From: AP-15 sp963762575
Lineage (GTDB): Bacteria > Pseudomonadota > Alphaproteobacteria > ATCC43930 > CGMCC-115725
Assembly (NCBI GenBank): GCA_963762575.1
Contig: CAVXLL010000021.1
Coordinates: 124,001-188,000 of the forward strand
DNA length: 64,000 nucleotides
Reading direction: 5' to 3'
This document shows positions 1 through 7,820 of this stretch, piece after piece. The notes under the pieces were generated by a model. It was not told where the DNA came from, made no database searches, and worked only from the letters and a program-made list of their open reading frames with translations. The position numbers and the translations under genes are program-made. The stretch's first letter is position 1. Each line of letters starts with the position of its first letter.

Positions 1-1280
1 TTTTTGAGATAGGCATCCGCCAGTCGCCGCCCGGTGTCGCGCATGCGCTGACGGTCCATTGCCGGATCGATATCGGGCGGCATGCATAAAACGGTGTCGT
101 TACAGTATGTCGGGATGACCACGCCGTCGTCTCGGCACAGGCCCGTGGGGTCGTGACCGGCTTGCACGGCGCGGATGCCGCGTCTGGTCTGGTTCCGGAA
201 CATCATGGCCCCGCGATCGGTGGCGCCGATATGCTCCAATCCGTGGATGGCGATTGGCCGCTGCGATACCTGCGCCTCATAGTCGCCGGGTTGCCGCTGA
301 CCGGCCTCGTAGGAATCCGCGGCAAGCTGGCCAGGGAGCATAATGGCGCGATCGGCCCACCACGCGGGCGTGACGCCTTCGGTCTCGCTCACATGGCGAA
401 ATTCGATGAACATCGTGCTGGTGTCGTCGACCGGCACGATCCAGCGGCTCATCATCGGGCCGCTGAACGCATGCTGCCGGCGGCCATCCTCCCAGATCGG
501 AGCCACCTGCTGCAGGTTGGGCAGGACCGCTTCCACCATCCGCGCCCAGACATTGGACCCTACCCGCCGGGTGCCAATGTAGATCATGCCCACGGGGGTC
601 TCGACGTACTCCAGTTCCGGCAATACTCCGAATTCGTCGGTGAATTGGGAGCCGCTGATGATGGTGTGGAGAAACGCTGTATGGGCGGGATCCATAGCGT
701 TCTCCATGATCTGCAGCCAGTTGCACGGGTAGAAGTATTTCCGTCCCGGCATCAACCGATAAGCCGATCGGACAAAGCTGTCATACACAGGAAAAGGCGG
801 CCGCTGGTCGGGTGGCCCCATATAGGCAAAGACGATCCCGCTATACTCCTCGGTGGGATAGGCCCCATGATACAGCCGGTCTTTCAGGGTACTGTGAGCC
901 GGTTCGCCGGGCGTCTCGAGGATGGTCCCGTCCGCTGCGAACTGCCAGCCATGGTAGCAGCATCGTATCCCCTTGGCGTCAATGAGCCCGAACTCCAGGG
1001 ACGCGCCAGGATGCGGACAATGCAGTTCCAAGAGACCGACGGCACCGCTCAAATCGCGAAAAGCCACCAGTTCCTCGCCGAGGATCCTGACCCGATGGGG
1101 CAGGTCCTTCAGTTCGTCGGAAAAGCAGATCGGCTGCCAAAAGCGGCGCAGATATTCGCCGCATGGTGTGTCGGGGCCGACACGGGAGAGTTCTGCGTCG
1201 TCGTCGGGCACCTCGCGATGGAGGTAAGCGTCATATCGCGTCTTCAAGAGACCGGCTCTGGTAACCGTTTTAGTAGTCAT
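1..1280 (-). CDS. Rieske non-heme iron oxygenase alpha subunit, phthalate-dioxygenase-like (3' end missing)
   Basis: The reverse strand encodes at least 426 residues from an ATG preceded by a strong GGAAGGGAAAGG Shine-Dalgarno. The frame is still open at the window edge, so the C-terminus is missing. The N-terminal third carries a Rieske [2Fe-2S] site: C88-P-H90 followed by C107-C-Y-H110-G-W. Around residue 195 the motif MENAMDPAHTAFLH supplies the mononuclear iron ligands typical of phthalate 4,5-dioxygenase-type ring-hydroxylating oxygenases. Such enzymes take electrons from a separate reductase and hydroxylate or demethylate aromatic acids; the substrate cannot be read from sequence and no reductase gene is in view. 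An insertion sequence lies 39 bp upstream of the start and has probably replaced or split its promoter. A LysR gene beyond the IS is the likely former regulator but is itself broken. Confidence 0.88.
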   Translation of the reverse strand, partial: MTTKTVTRAGLLKTRYDAYLHREVPDDDAELSRVGPDTPCGEYLRRFWQPICFSDELKDLPHRVRILGEELVAFRDLSGAVGLLELHCPHPGASLEFGLIDAKGIRCCYHGWQFAADGTILETPGEPAHSTLKDRLYHGAYPTEEYSGIVFAYMGPPDQRPPFPVYDSFVRSAYRLMPGRKYFYPCNWLQIMENAMDPAHTAFLHTIISGSQFTDEFGVLPELEYVETPVGMIYIGTRRVGSNVWARMVEAVLPNLQQVAPIWEDGRRQHAFSGPMMSRWIVPVDDTSTMFIEFRHVSETEGVTPAWWADRAIMLPGQLAADSYEAGQRQPGDYEAQVSQRPIAIHGLEHIGATDRGAMMFRNQTRRGIRAVQAGHDPTGLCRDDGVVIPTYCNDTVLCMPPDIDPAMDRQRMRDTGRRLADAYLK

Positions 1281-1326
1281 TTACCTTTCCCTTCCTCTCG
1301 GCGGCCACGCAAGGGGGTCGCCCGCG

Positions 1327-1360
1327 ATGGCTTATGCACGAGGGTCCGGTGGTTCTAGAT
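1327..1360 (+). repeat. Left inverted repeat of the IS1595-like element
   Basis: This 34-bp end begins ATGGCTTATGCACGAG and matches the reverse complement of 2372-2405 at 29 positions; the first 16 bases are identical. The 8-bp target duplication CGCCCGCG abuts it at 1319-1326. Confidence 0.85.
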
Positions 1361-1371
1361 GTTGTTTCGGG

Positions 1372-2304
1372 CTAGGCGGCTTTGCGGATCAGGACGAGGT
1401 AGGGCGCCGGAGCGGTGCGGGCGCCGATGCCGAGCAGGGTATCGAAGGCGGCATGGCGTGTGCTGCGCCGATTGAAGCGGAACACGAACTCATCGAGGTA
1501 GTGCTGCAGGTTGGTTTTCCGCAGACCGTGGTAGACGCCCAAGCCCCAACGCTTGAGGTTTGAAAACAGCCGATGGATCCAGGGCAGCGCGATGTGCGCG
1601 GCCATCGTGCCGATGGTGATCGCGTTGTGCCGGACACTGGGAAGGTTGTGGTAGGACGGCCAGTCGTCGGTGATCAGCCGGGTCTGAGGGGCAACCGCAC
1701 CGAGCACGAAGGCATGAAGCTCGTCTTTGCCAAAGCCCTCGATCACCTTGAGCCGGGCGCGCCGGGGCTTGCCGCCGTCGATTTCGACCGCGCCGGCAAC
1801 CAGCATTTTGCCGATTCCGCTGCGGCCGGCGGGCACAACGACCGGGTCGTTCTTGGTGCGGAACGGGATGATTGTCTCGTCGGCCTCGACCAGACCACCG
1901 AGCGGCTCGCGCGCGGGGTTGACCATGGCGCGGCGCAGCTTGGCGCATAACATCCAGGCGGTGCGGTACGAACCGAGAGCAAGCTGGTTTTGCAATTGCA
2001 GCGCCGAGATGCCGTTCGAGTGCGTCGCCATTAAAAACGCGGCCCAGAACCATATCGTCAGCGGCAGCTTGCTGGCATGCATGATCGTGCCAGCGGTCAC
2101 CGAGGTCTGCCGACCACAGTCGGCGCACTCGTAGGTGAAGACTTTGGTCTTCAGCAGCCAAGCCCGGCCCCCGCCGCAACCCGGGCAGACAAACCCTTGC
2201 GGCCAACGACGCTCGAAGAGGTACTCCGCACACGCACCTTCTGTCGCAAAGCGCCCCTGGAATTCGATCAACGACCGCGGAAACCGTCGCTCAGATACAG
2301 GCAC
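1372..2304 (-). CDS. IS1595-family (ISXO2-like) transposase
   Basis: This 310-residue protein starts at a GTG preceded by GGGGGAGTGTC. It has an N-terminal zinc ribbon (CPGC near residue 40, CADC near 62) followed by the helix-rich segment usual in IS1595 transposases. The catalytic DDE-type core is visible: Asp in VEADETIIP, Asp in LITDDWPSYHN, and a C-terminal GVYHGLRKTNLQHYLDEF block where these enzymes carry the third catalytic residue region. The reading frame is intact and fills the insertion sequence, so the element may be active. It would catalyse cut-and-paste or copy transposition of its own ends. No accessory genes are present in the element. Confidence 0.9.
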   Translation of the reverse strand: MPVSERRFPRSLIEFQGRFATEGACAEYLFERRWPQGFVCPGCGGGRAWLLKTKVFTYECADCGRQTSVTAGTIMHASKLPLTIWFWAAFLMATHSNGISALQLQNQLALGSYRTAWMLCAKLRRAMVNPAREPLGGLVEADETIIPFRTKNDPVVVPAGRSGIGKMLVAGAVEIDGGKPRRARLKVIEGFGKDELHAFVLGAVAPQTRLITDDWPSYHNLPSVRHNAITIGTMAAHIALPWIHRLFSNLKRWGLGVYHGLRKTNLQHYLDEFVFRFNRRSTRHAAFDTLLGIGARTAPAPYLVLIRKAA

Positions 2305-2371
2305 GACACTCCCCCTTGCTCATTCGATACCAATGAGCAGCCTACACCTGAGTTCTTGTTTTGTACACTAA

Positions 2372-2405
2372 ATCTGGATCGGCCGGACGCTCGTGCATAA
2401 GCCAT
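2372..2405 (-). repeat. Right inverted repeat of the IS1595-like element
   Basis: This is the reverse-complement partner of 1327-1360, ending on the plus strand in CTCGTGCATAAGCCAT. It is followed directly by the second copy of the 8-bp duplication CGCCCGCG at 2406-2413. The transposase promoter should lie between this end and 2304. Confidence 0.85.
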
Positions 2406-2483
2406 CGCCCGCGTTCCGTGAAAATTAGTGCGAAAGGCGCCGGCGCAAATGAAGAAAGCAGAATAGAGGTTATCAGGAAATCT

Positions 2484-3436
2484 TCATTGGGGCGGCGGCG
2501 CGGGGGCGTTAGTTATGCTCTGCGATGTCAGTTCGGCCACCCAGTTATTCTGATAGAGGTCAGATATCATCGTCCGCAGCCATATCACGCGAGCGTCATG
2601 ATGAAAGCGCCGATGCCAATATTGTTTTACCGCAAATTCGCGGACGTCGATTGGCGGGTCAAGCACCTGGAGATTAACCAGGCCTGAGAAAAACGCGGCA
2701 ACAGCCCGTGGAACTGTGACGATTAGATCGGTGCTGGCCACCACGAACGGCACGCTCATAAAATGCGGGATGCGCAGTACGCAGCGGCGCTCAAGGCCCC
2801 GCTTGGCCAAGGCATCCTCGAACAGTTCCTGGTGCTTCCTTCCGATCCCACTACGATATGATGCGCCTCGAGAAAGGGTCTCGAGCGTCAGGCCGTTCTT
2901 GATCAGTGGGTGGCCGGTGCGCGCGAGACAGGCGAAGCCGTGAGTGAAAAGCGTCTGTTGCATAGTTGTCGGCCGCGCCAGATCGGGAAAATAGCCAATG
3001 GCGAGATCGACCTCGCCGGCTTCCAGCGCATCCTCGAGGTGCCGGGGTTTCACTACCGTTGAGCGAAGGTTCACCCTGGGCGCATTCTGCGCCAACCTGG
3101 CGACCACGCGAGGGAGAAGCAGCGTTTCGCCAATGTCCGGAGTCGCGACCGTGTAGGGCCGAATTTCCGTGGCGGGATCGAATCTTCCCGTATCCAGTAT
3201 CTCCCCCTTCACCGCCGCCAGCACCCGTTGAACCGGCTCTTTCAACGCCAGGGCGCGGGGGGTTGGTTGCATGCCGTTTCCGGAGCGTACGAAGAGTTCG
3301 TCCTGGAGGATCTCTCTCAGCTTAGCCAGAGAACTGCTAATCGTCGGCTAACTCACGTTCAAGGCCTTCGCTGCATTCGCAGCACGCCATCGAGCACGAG
3401 CAGGAGGTTCAGATCGAAATTACGGAGATTAGTCAC
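2484..3436 (-). pseudogene. LysR-family transcriptional regulator, broken in its DNA-binding domain
   Basis: The effector-binding domain is intact over about 260 residues (open from 3272 to 2484, PYTVATPDIGETLLLPRVVA onward). The helix-turn-helix region upstream is broken twice. From a GTG at 3436 (preceded by GAGGAG) the typical start NLRNFDLNLLLVLDGVLR is read, then the frame is lost. Recognition resumes in another frame as AAKALNVS-stop-PTISSSLAKLREIL, where a TAG stands where LysR proteins usually have Gln. One indel plus one nonsense codon in the DNA-binding helix means no functional regulator is expected. It faces the Rieske oxygenase gene across the insertion sequence and was probably its regulator. 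LysR proteins of this length (about 310 residues) normally activate a neighbouring catabolic gene. Confidence 0.8.
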
Positions 3437-3577
3437 AATTCGAGGCTCCTCGGCAGCCCTATTAAAGCTGAGATGTGCTCCGCTGCGAACGTCGGCAACC
3501 ACCCATCTCGGCCGTTCGCTGCAGTCGCCGCGAAGGGCGCCTTGGGTCAGGACTCGGGTGCGGCGCATTCGTCCGGT

Positions 3578-3812
3578 TCAGGCCTCGATGCCGAGCAGCT
3601 TTGCTGCGGTGCCGTCGAGGATCGCGATCTTGTCGCCGTCGCTGAGGCCAGGGTCGAGACGATGTGGTCAACCGGGACGCGGTTCCACGGGAACGGGTAG
3701 TCGGTGCCGATCACCCCTAGTCGGGACCGGTTTCGGCGAAACAGGTGCCGCAATCCCTCGGGGATGAACATGATCGAATCGAAATAGAGCTGACCGTCTT
3801 TCTGGCCTTGGG
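3578..3812 (-). pseudogene. C-terminal remnant of an amidohydrolase, paralogue of the gene at 12627-13722
   Basis: Read on the reverse strand, this stretch gives KDGQLYFDSIMF, then after a frame change IGTDYPFPWNRVPVDHI, then another frame change. These match the last 75 or so residues of the amidohydrolase encoded at 12627-13722, including the metal-ligand Asp in GTDYPFPW. The fragment has several frame disruptions and no N-terminal two thirds, so it is a dead remnant. It suggests a past duplication of the amidohydrolase about 9 kb away, or recombination between related catabolic clusters. The 140 bp between it and galM code for nothing I recognise. Confidence 0.7.
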
Positions 3813-3949
3813 CCGGCCGCAATCATTCGAGAGGGAAGGCGGCGCGGCGCAGACCGACATCCAAAGTGCTTCTCGCAACGCCCGGTACTCCGGATTGGTG
3901 ATCCGGGGATGAACATCTGAACGAACAGCTCGAAGGCCTTGATCTCTCC

Positions 3950-5161
3950 TCAACGCGACAGTGGCGGCAAGGAGGCATCCGTCGCGAATAGGAATATCGT
4001 CGTCGAATGAAAATCCTGCCCCGGCTTTAGCTCTGTGGTCGGAAAGTTCGGTTTGTTCGGGCTGTCAGGGAAATGCTGCGTCTCGAGCGTGAACGCCTCG
4101 GTCTGGCGATAGGTCGTGCCGGAGGACCCGACCACCGAGCCGTTCATGCCGTTGCTGGTATAGACCTGCACACCCGGCTCGGTGGTGAAACAATCGATCA
4201 CCCGGCCGGTCCGCGGATCATAGGCGCGGGCGGCAAACGTAATGCTGTCGCCGGGGCGTTGGCTCAGCACGAAATTGTGATCGTAGCCATGCGCATAGAC
4301 CATCTGCTGGAATGCGCTGTTGAGCCGAGCGCCGATCGGCATCATCTCCCGGAAGTCGAGCGGTGTGCCGTCGACTGCTGCGATCTCTCCGGTGGGGATC
4401 AGATCGGGTCCAACGGGGGTGTAGCGGTTGGCATTCACCAGCAGCAGCTGACCCGCGACCGAACCCGAACCGTTGCCGGCCAGGTTGAAGTAGGAATGGT
4501 TGGTGAAGTTGATCACCGTATCCTTATCGGTGCTTGCTACGTAGTCGATCCGCAGCGCGTTGTCGTTGGTCAATGTGTAAGTCACGTGCGTGGTCAAGGC
4601 GCCGGGGAAATTCTGATCGCCGTCCTTGCTGACATAGCTGAGCGTTGCGGCGACACCATCTGGCGCTTGTGTGGGTGATACCGTCCAGACCTGACGATCG
4701 AGAGCATTGGGACCGCCATGGAGCGTGTTGGCGCCATTGTTGGCGATCAGATGGTAGGTCTGGCCATTCAGAGTGAACTGCGCACCACCTATGCGGTTGG
4801 CGTAGCGGCCGGTGATCGCGCCGTAATGGCCGGGGAGCGTCTCGTAGTCCCGCAAGGTCCTGAGGCCGAGCACGATGTCGTCTAGCCGACCTGTGCGGTC
4901 GGGCACGTCAATCTCAGTGATGATGCCGCCATAGCTGAGGAAGCGCACGCGCAGGCCGTGGTCGTTGGTCATCGTAAAGAGGTCGACCGCCTGCCCGCCT
5001 TGCGCGGTGCCATAGGGCGCGTGATCGAGCGTGGAGCCGGCGTTGGCCGTTCCGCCCGTGATTGCGCCCGCCAATACCGCTGCGGTCACAAAGACGCGCG
5101 CCATGTTTGCGCTGAGTTTGCCATGGAGGCGGAAGCACACGTCGTTCGTGAGGTCTATCAT
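3950..5161 (-). CDS. galM: Aldose 1-epimerase (mutarotase), exported
   Basis: This 403-residue protein is a full-length galactose mutarotase. It interconverts the alpha and beta anomers of aldohexoses. Family signatures are plain: TLHGGPNALDRQVW, the His-containing VINFTNHSYFNLAG, YAHGYDHNFVL, and the C-terminal ETQHFPDSPNKPNFPTT block. The N-terminus has a hydrophobic stretch, VFVTAAVLAGAITGGTANA, ending in a good signal-peptidase site, so the enzyme is probably periplasmic. I chose the ATG at 5161 because AAGGA lies about ten bases upstream; an internal ATG at residue 20 would give a shorter signal peptide and is possible. It stands alone, with no galactose-catabolic neighbours. Confidence 0.9.
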   Translation of the reverse strand: MIDLTNDVCFRLHGKLSANMARVFVTAAVLAGAITGGTANAGSTLDHAPYGTAQGGQAVDLFTMTNDHGLRVRFLSYGGIITEIDVPDRTGRLDDIVLGLRTLRDYETLPGHYGAITGRYANRIGGAQFTLNGQTYHLIANNGANTLHGGPNALDRQVWTVSPTQAPDGVAATLSYVSKDGDQNFPGALTTHVTYTLTNDNALRIDYVASTDKDTVINFTNHSYFNLAGNGSGSVAGQLLLVNANRYTPVGPDLIPTGEIAAVDGTPLDFREMMPIGARLNSAFQQMVYAHGYDHNFVLSQRPGDSITFAARAYDPRTGRVIDCFTTEPGVQVYTSNGMNGSVVGSSGTTYRQTEAFTLETQHFPDSPNKPNFPTTELKPGQDFHSTTIFLFATDASLPPLSR

Positions 5162-5212
5162 GACATTCGTTCCTTTTTGCTCTGTGATCCATTCGAGTTG
5201 GAGACCTTCGCA

Positions 5213-5732
5213 TATTGGTTGGCGCCGCCTTTAGAATAGGTGGCGTCTGGGGGCAGTGCAGTCCTCCGGAGGCGGCATGGCCTCATCGACGGGACCCGCC
5301 GTCTTGCAGAGCCTGGCTGCTCCTGGCTGCTACCTTATCAAAATTAAAATGCCAATTTGATATCGCGAACGAATACGCCGAAGAGGATCGACGGTCGCCC
5401 GCTGCGAGGCAGCCTCAAGTTCCTGTGGTCACGGCTGTATTCGAGGTTGACGAAGAGGTCGATGCTTCCGGAGCCGCGGCAACGGACACGGGTTCGATCG
5501 CGAGAGCGGGTGGCGGCGCTATCCGCAGGAGCAGGAAGGTAACGATAGAAAACCGCCGGGATCTTCGAGTTTACTTATCGGCGTTTCGGTTCACTGCTGA
5601 GACAGGCTCGCTGCTGGAGGAAACAGGATTTCGAACTCTCGGTGCCACCTGCAGGCGCGGGTCTCTTTGCGGCGAGCGGGAGGGAAATAACGGGAGTTCG
5701 CGAACGATGTAGCCGGTTCCGACAGAGCTTAT
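5213..5732. other. Intergenic region with little coding signal
   Basis: Between galM and the alpha/beta hydrolase there is no convincing intact gene. Plus-strand open frames here have no ribosome-binding site and no family resemblance. The only structure I can support is a short minus-strand coding remnant at 5344-5475, listed separately. Confidence 0.5.
5344..5475 (-). pseudogene. Possible C-terminal remnant of an outer-membrane beta-barrel protein
   Basis: The reverse strand reads SIDLFVNLEYSRDHRNLRL, about 40 residues in all, ending in DIKLAF and a TAA stop. Alternating hydrophobic residues and a terminal Phe are what the last strands of outer-membrane barrels look like. Upstream the frame dissolves without a start or a recognisable domain. 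I treat it as a fossil fragment; chance resemblance cannot be excluded for so short a piece. Confidence 0.3.
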
Positions 5733-6730
5733 CTAGCCGCTTCCCTCCGCAGACTCGTTGCGCATCCAACTGTCGAGCAGCATGCGCAGCGCGGCGACGA
5801 AGCCCAGCGGCTGGTCTAGCATGACGTGGTGTCTCGCCTCGGGCACCTCGACGACGGGCGCTCGCGGTCCCATCAGGGAGGACATATAGGACGCCGTTTC
5901 ACGAGAGACGAGCGCGCTCTTTTCACCAAAGATAAGCGCGGCGCGACAACCCGCCGCCTGCAAATACTCGCGGACGGGCTCGCCGAAACGACGTGAGCCC
6001 ATGGCCTCGCTGTCAAACTTCCAGACCCAGCCGTTCTCGGCGCGCCTCAGCGAACGGCGACCGATGAACTCGACAATGAAAGGGTTCTCGCAAGGCTGTT
6101 CGGGCATGAGGCGGAAGCGCGCAAGGCCGCGTCGAAAGTCTCATAGACACGCCTGTTGCCCATGGGCGGCCGCTCGAGCGGATGCCGCGCCTCCTCCTCG
6201 GGCGAGCGGATCGGCGAGTCGACAATCACGGCGCCTCCCAGCGTGTCGCCATATCTGGACGCTACTTTCATTGTCATAAAGCCGCCAAAGCTGTGGCCGA
6301 TGACAAAGGGACGCTCCCCCAGCTGCGCAGCGGCAATCACGGCGCGGATTTCTTCGGCGCGAAGCTGCCAATTGTAGTGCGCTCGCCAACCACTATCGCC
6401 CATGCCGGACAAATCTATCGCCGCAACGCGAAAGTCGCGGGTGAAGTACGGCGCAATATAGCTCCACCAGTGACTGTGCGCGCCGCCGCCATGAACGAAA
6501 AGAAGGCCGCGCTCGCCCGGCCTCGCCGGCTCGCGTGCCCAAACCAAGTAATGGATCCGGCAGCCCGCTACCGTCACGAACTTCGATTGGTGGGGGCGGG
6601 AAGTGGCCCACCGAAACCAATCCGGTGCCGGCGCACGGATCGTGAGGAGATCCGCAGGTACGGCTTCGCTGCTCAAAAAGGCTGCACGCGCATTATTGAA
6701 TCGGGCCTGCCGCTGATCGGCCGACATCAT
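5733..6730 (-). pseudogene. Alpha/beta-hydrolase fold protein, frameshifted near residue 205
   Basis: Two overlapping reverse-strand frames together make one hydrolase of about 330 residues. The first contains the oxyanion segment LLFVHGGGAHSHWW, the nucleophile elbow VIGHSFGG and the following strand GGAVIVDSP. The second carries the C-terminal part with the catalytic His in ARHHVMLDQP. The break lies near 6105-6115, where one missing G in a GCGCGC context would restore the continuous ETFDAALARFRLMPEQP. The start is uncertain: the ATG at 6730 (MMSADQRQARF) is most sensible, since the open frame further upstream to 6898 reads like non-coding DNA. These enzymes hydrolyse esters, epoxides or C-C bonds; the substrate is unknown. 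It is either a recent pseudogene or an assembly error. Confidence 0.75.
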
Positions 6731-6975
6731 ATCGAACGAAGCACCCTGCTCATTCCGTAGCCCCCCGTCAATAACGCGATCTCGCGGTCCGCGATGCCCC
6801 CCAGCCTGCTCGAGCATCCGCGTTTTGATCCCGGCGCCGTGCGACCGGGGGCCCTCCATCTCTCCTACGGGGACCGAGAGTTGAGTCTCTCCCTTCACCG
6901 GCGAATCGTTAAAACACGCTGCGGGTCCCGGCCGCCGGTGGTATCGTCAGGAATTACCTCAACCAGGAGCGGCCA

Positions 6976-7452
6976 ATGCCGGAGGTGGTAACCGGACAAG
7001 CGGTCCAGGTGCTTGATCTATTGCTGGAGTATTTTGGTGAGCGCGGCGAGCGCTGGACACGGCACCGCTATGATGACGGCGACGGCCGGCGTTGTCTCGT
7101 CGGCGCTCTGGGTTATCTGCGTTGCAAGCACCGCATCCCTAGCGAGAACGCGGAATGTTTCCTGCACGAGGCAATGAAGCAGGGGTTCCCGCATCGGAGG
7201 GGCGGCCTCGTCTACTTCAATGACCACTGCCGGAGCTTTGCCGAGCTGCGTTCGGTCATCGTAGAGGCCCGGACCCTCGCGGTCAGCGACATAGAAATAC
7301 AACGCGCCGCTGCGGCGGTAGAGCGCTGGCTACTGACTGAGGTGGAAAGGGAACGCGCGAGGGCAGCGGCGGGCGACAAGCGTGTGTCGTATATCTTATT
7401 TCCCGGTGCGCCGGAAGAGACGGCTGTTGCACCGGTGCCTCTCGCGGCCTAG
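6976..7452 (+). CDS. Conserved hypothetical protein, DUF6197-like
   Basis: The 158-residue product starts at an ATG with AGGAG seven bases upstream. The N-terminal half (LDLLLEYFGERGERWTRHRY, then CLVGALGYLR) resembles the small DUF6197-type proteins found next to unrelated genes in many soil alphaproteobacteria. I know of no assigned function. It is soluble and charged, with no signal peptide or membrane segment. It is monocistronic, flanked by the divergent hydrolase and the convergent molybdenum hydroxylase operon. Confidence 0.7.
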   Translation: MPEVVTGQAVQVLDLLLEYFGERGERWTRHRYDDGDGRRCLVGALGYLRCKHRIPSENAECFLHEAMKQGFPHRRGGLVYFNDHCRSFAELRSVIVEARTLAVSDIEIQRAAAAVERWLLTEVERERARAAAGDKRVSYILFPGAPEETAVAPVPLAA

Positions 7453-7820
7453 CCGCTCATTGTGCCTTCAGCCCCGAAGCGGGCCCCTACCCGTGATCGT
7501 CGGTGATGATCGCGTAGTATTGGGAGCGAGATATGTTCTTACTCTCCCGTCCGCCGCGATCTGCGGCAATACGCCAGCGTACGACCGGTGCGGCTGCTCA
7601 AGGGCTCGCACGCACGAGATCGACCCTTTCGACCTGCTGGACGAAGGGTCTGGCGCTCGACGTGATGCCGGCGTCCCGGTCAGGGCTCTGGTCAGGCCTA
7701 ATGTAACATAAGATTTGCTGTCATTCGTGAGGCGGAGCGGAAGGGCAGGGGCTGATGGGAGCTGTAAGCCTTCTATTCGTCGCGGCTGATCTGATCGCCT
7801 TCGAGCGGCCCCGATGAAAG
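7453..7820. other. Intergenic region, no gene seen
   Basis: This region separates the convergent ends of the DUF6197-like gene and the Mo-hydroxylase large subunit. Open frames crossing it have no start signals or family resemblance. I see no clear terminator hairpin with a T-run. Confidence 0.5.

Larger units (their letters stand above)
1327..2405 (-). mobile_element. Complete IS1595-family-like insertion sequence, 1079 bp, with 8-bp target duplication
   Basis: The element is bounded by inverted repeats starting ATGGCTTATGCACGAG on both ends, 29 of 34 positions matching. It is flanked directly by an 8-bp direct repeat, CGCCCGCG, at 1319-1326 and 2406-2413, which I read as the target site duplication. 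Eight base pairs is the usual duplication length of the IS1595 family. One intact transposase gene fills the interior. Intact ends, intact duplication and an unbroken transposase point to a recent insertion. It sits between a LysR gene and the Rieske oxygenase gene, with the transposase oriented toward the oxygenase. Confidence 0.88.

Noticed and set aside
153..1358. Long plus-strand open frame (401 codons) at the left end
   Set aside because: It is the antisense shadow of the Rieske oxygenase, has no ribosome-binding site and no family resemblance.
2484..3436. Reading the TAG in the LysR gene as a recoded amino acid
   Set aside because: A frameshift lies close by, no other TAG interrupts conserved genes in the window, and the expected residue is an ordinary Gln.
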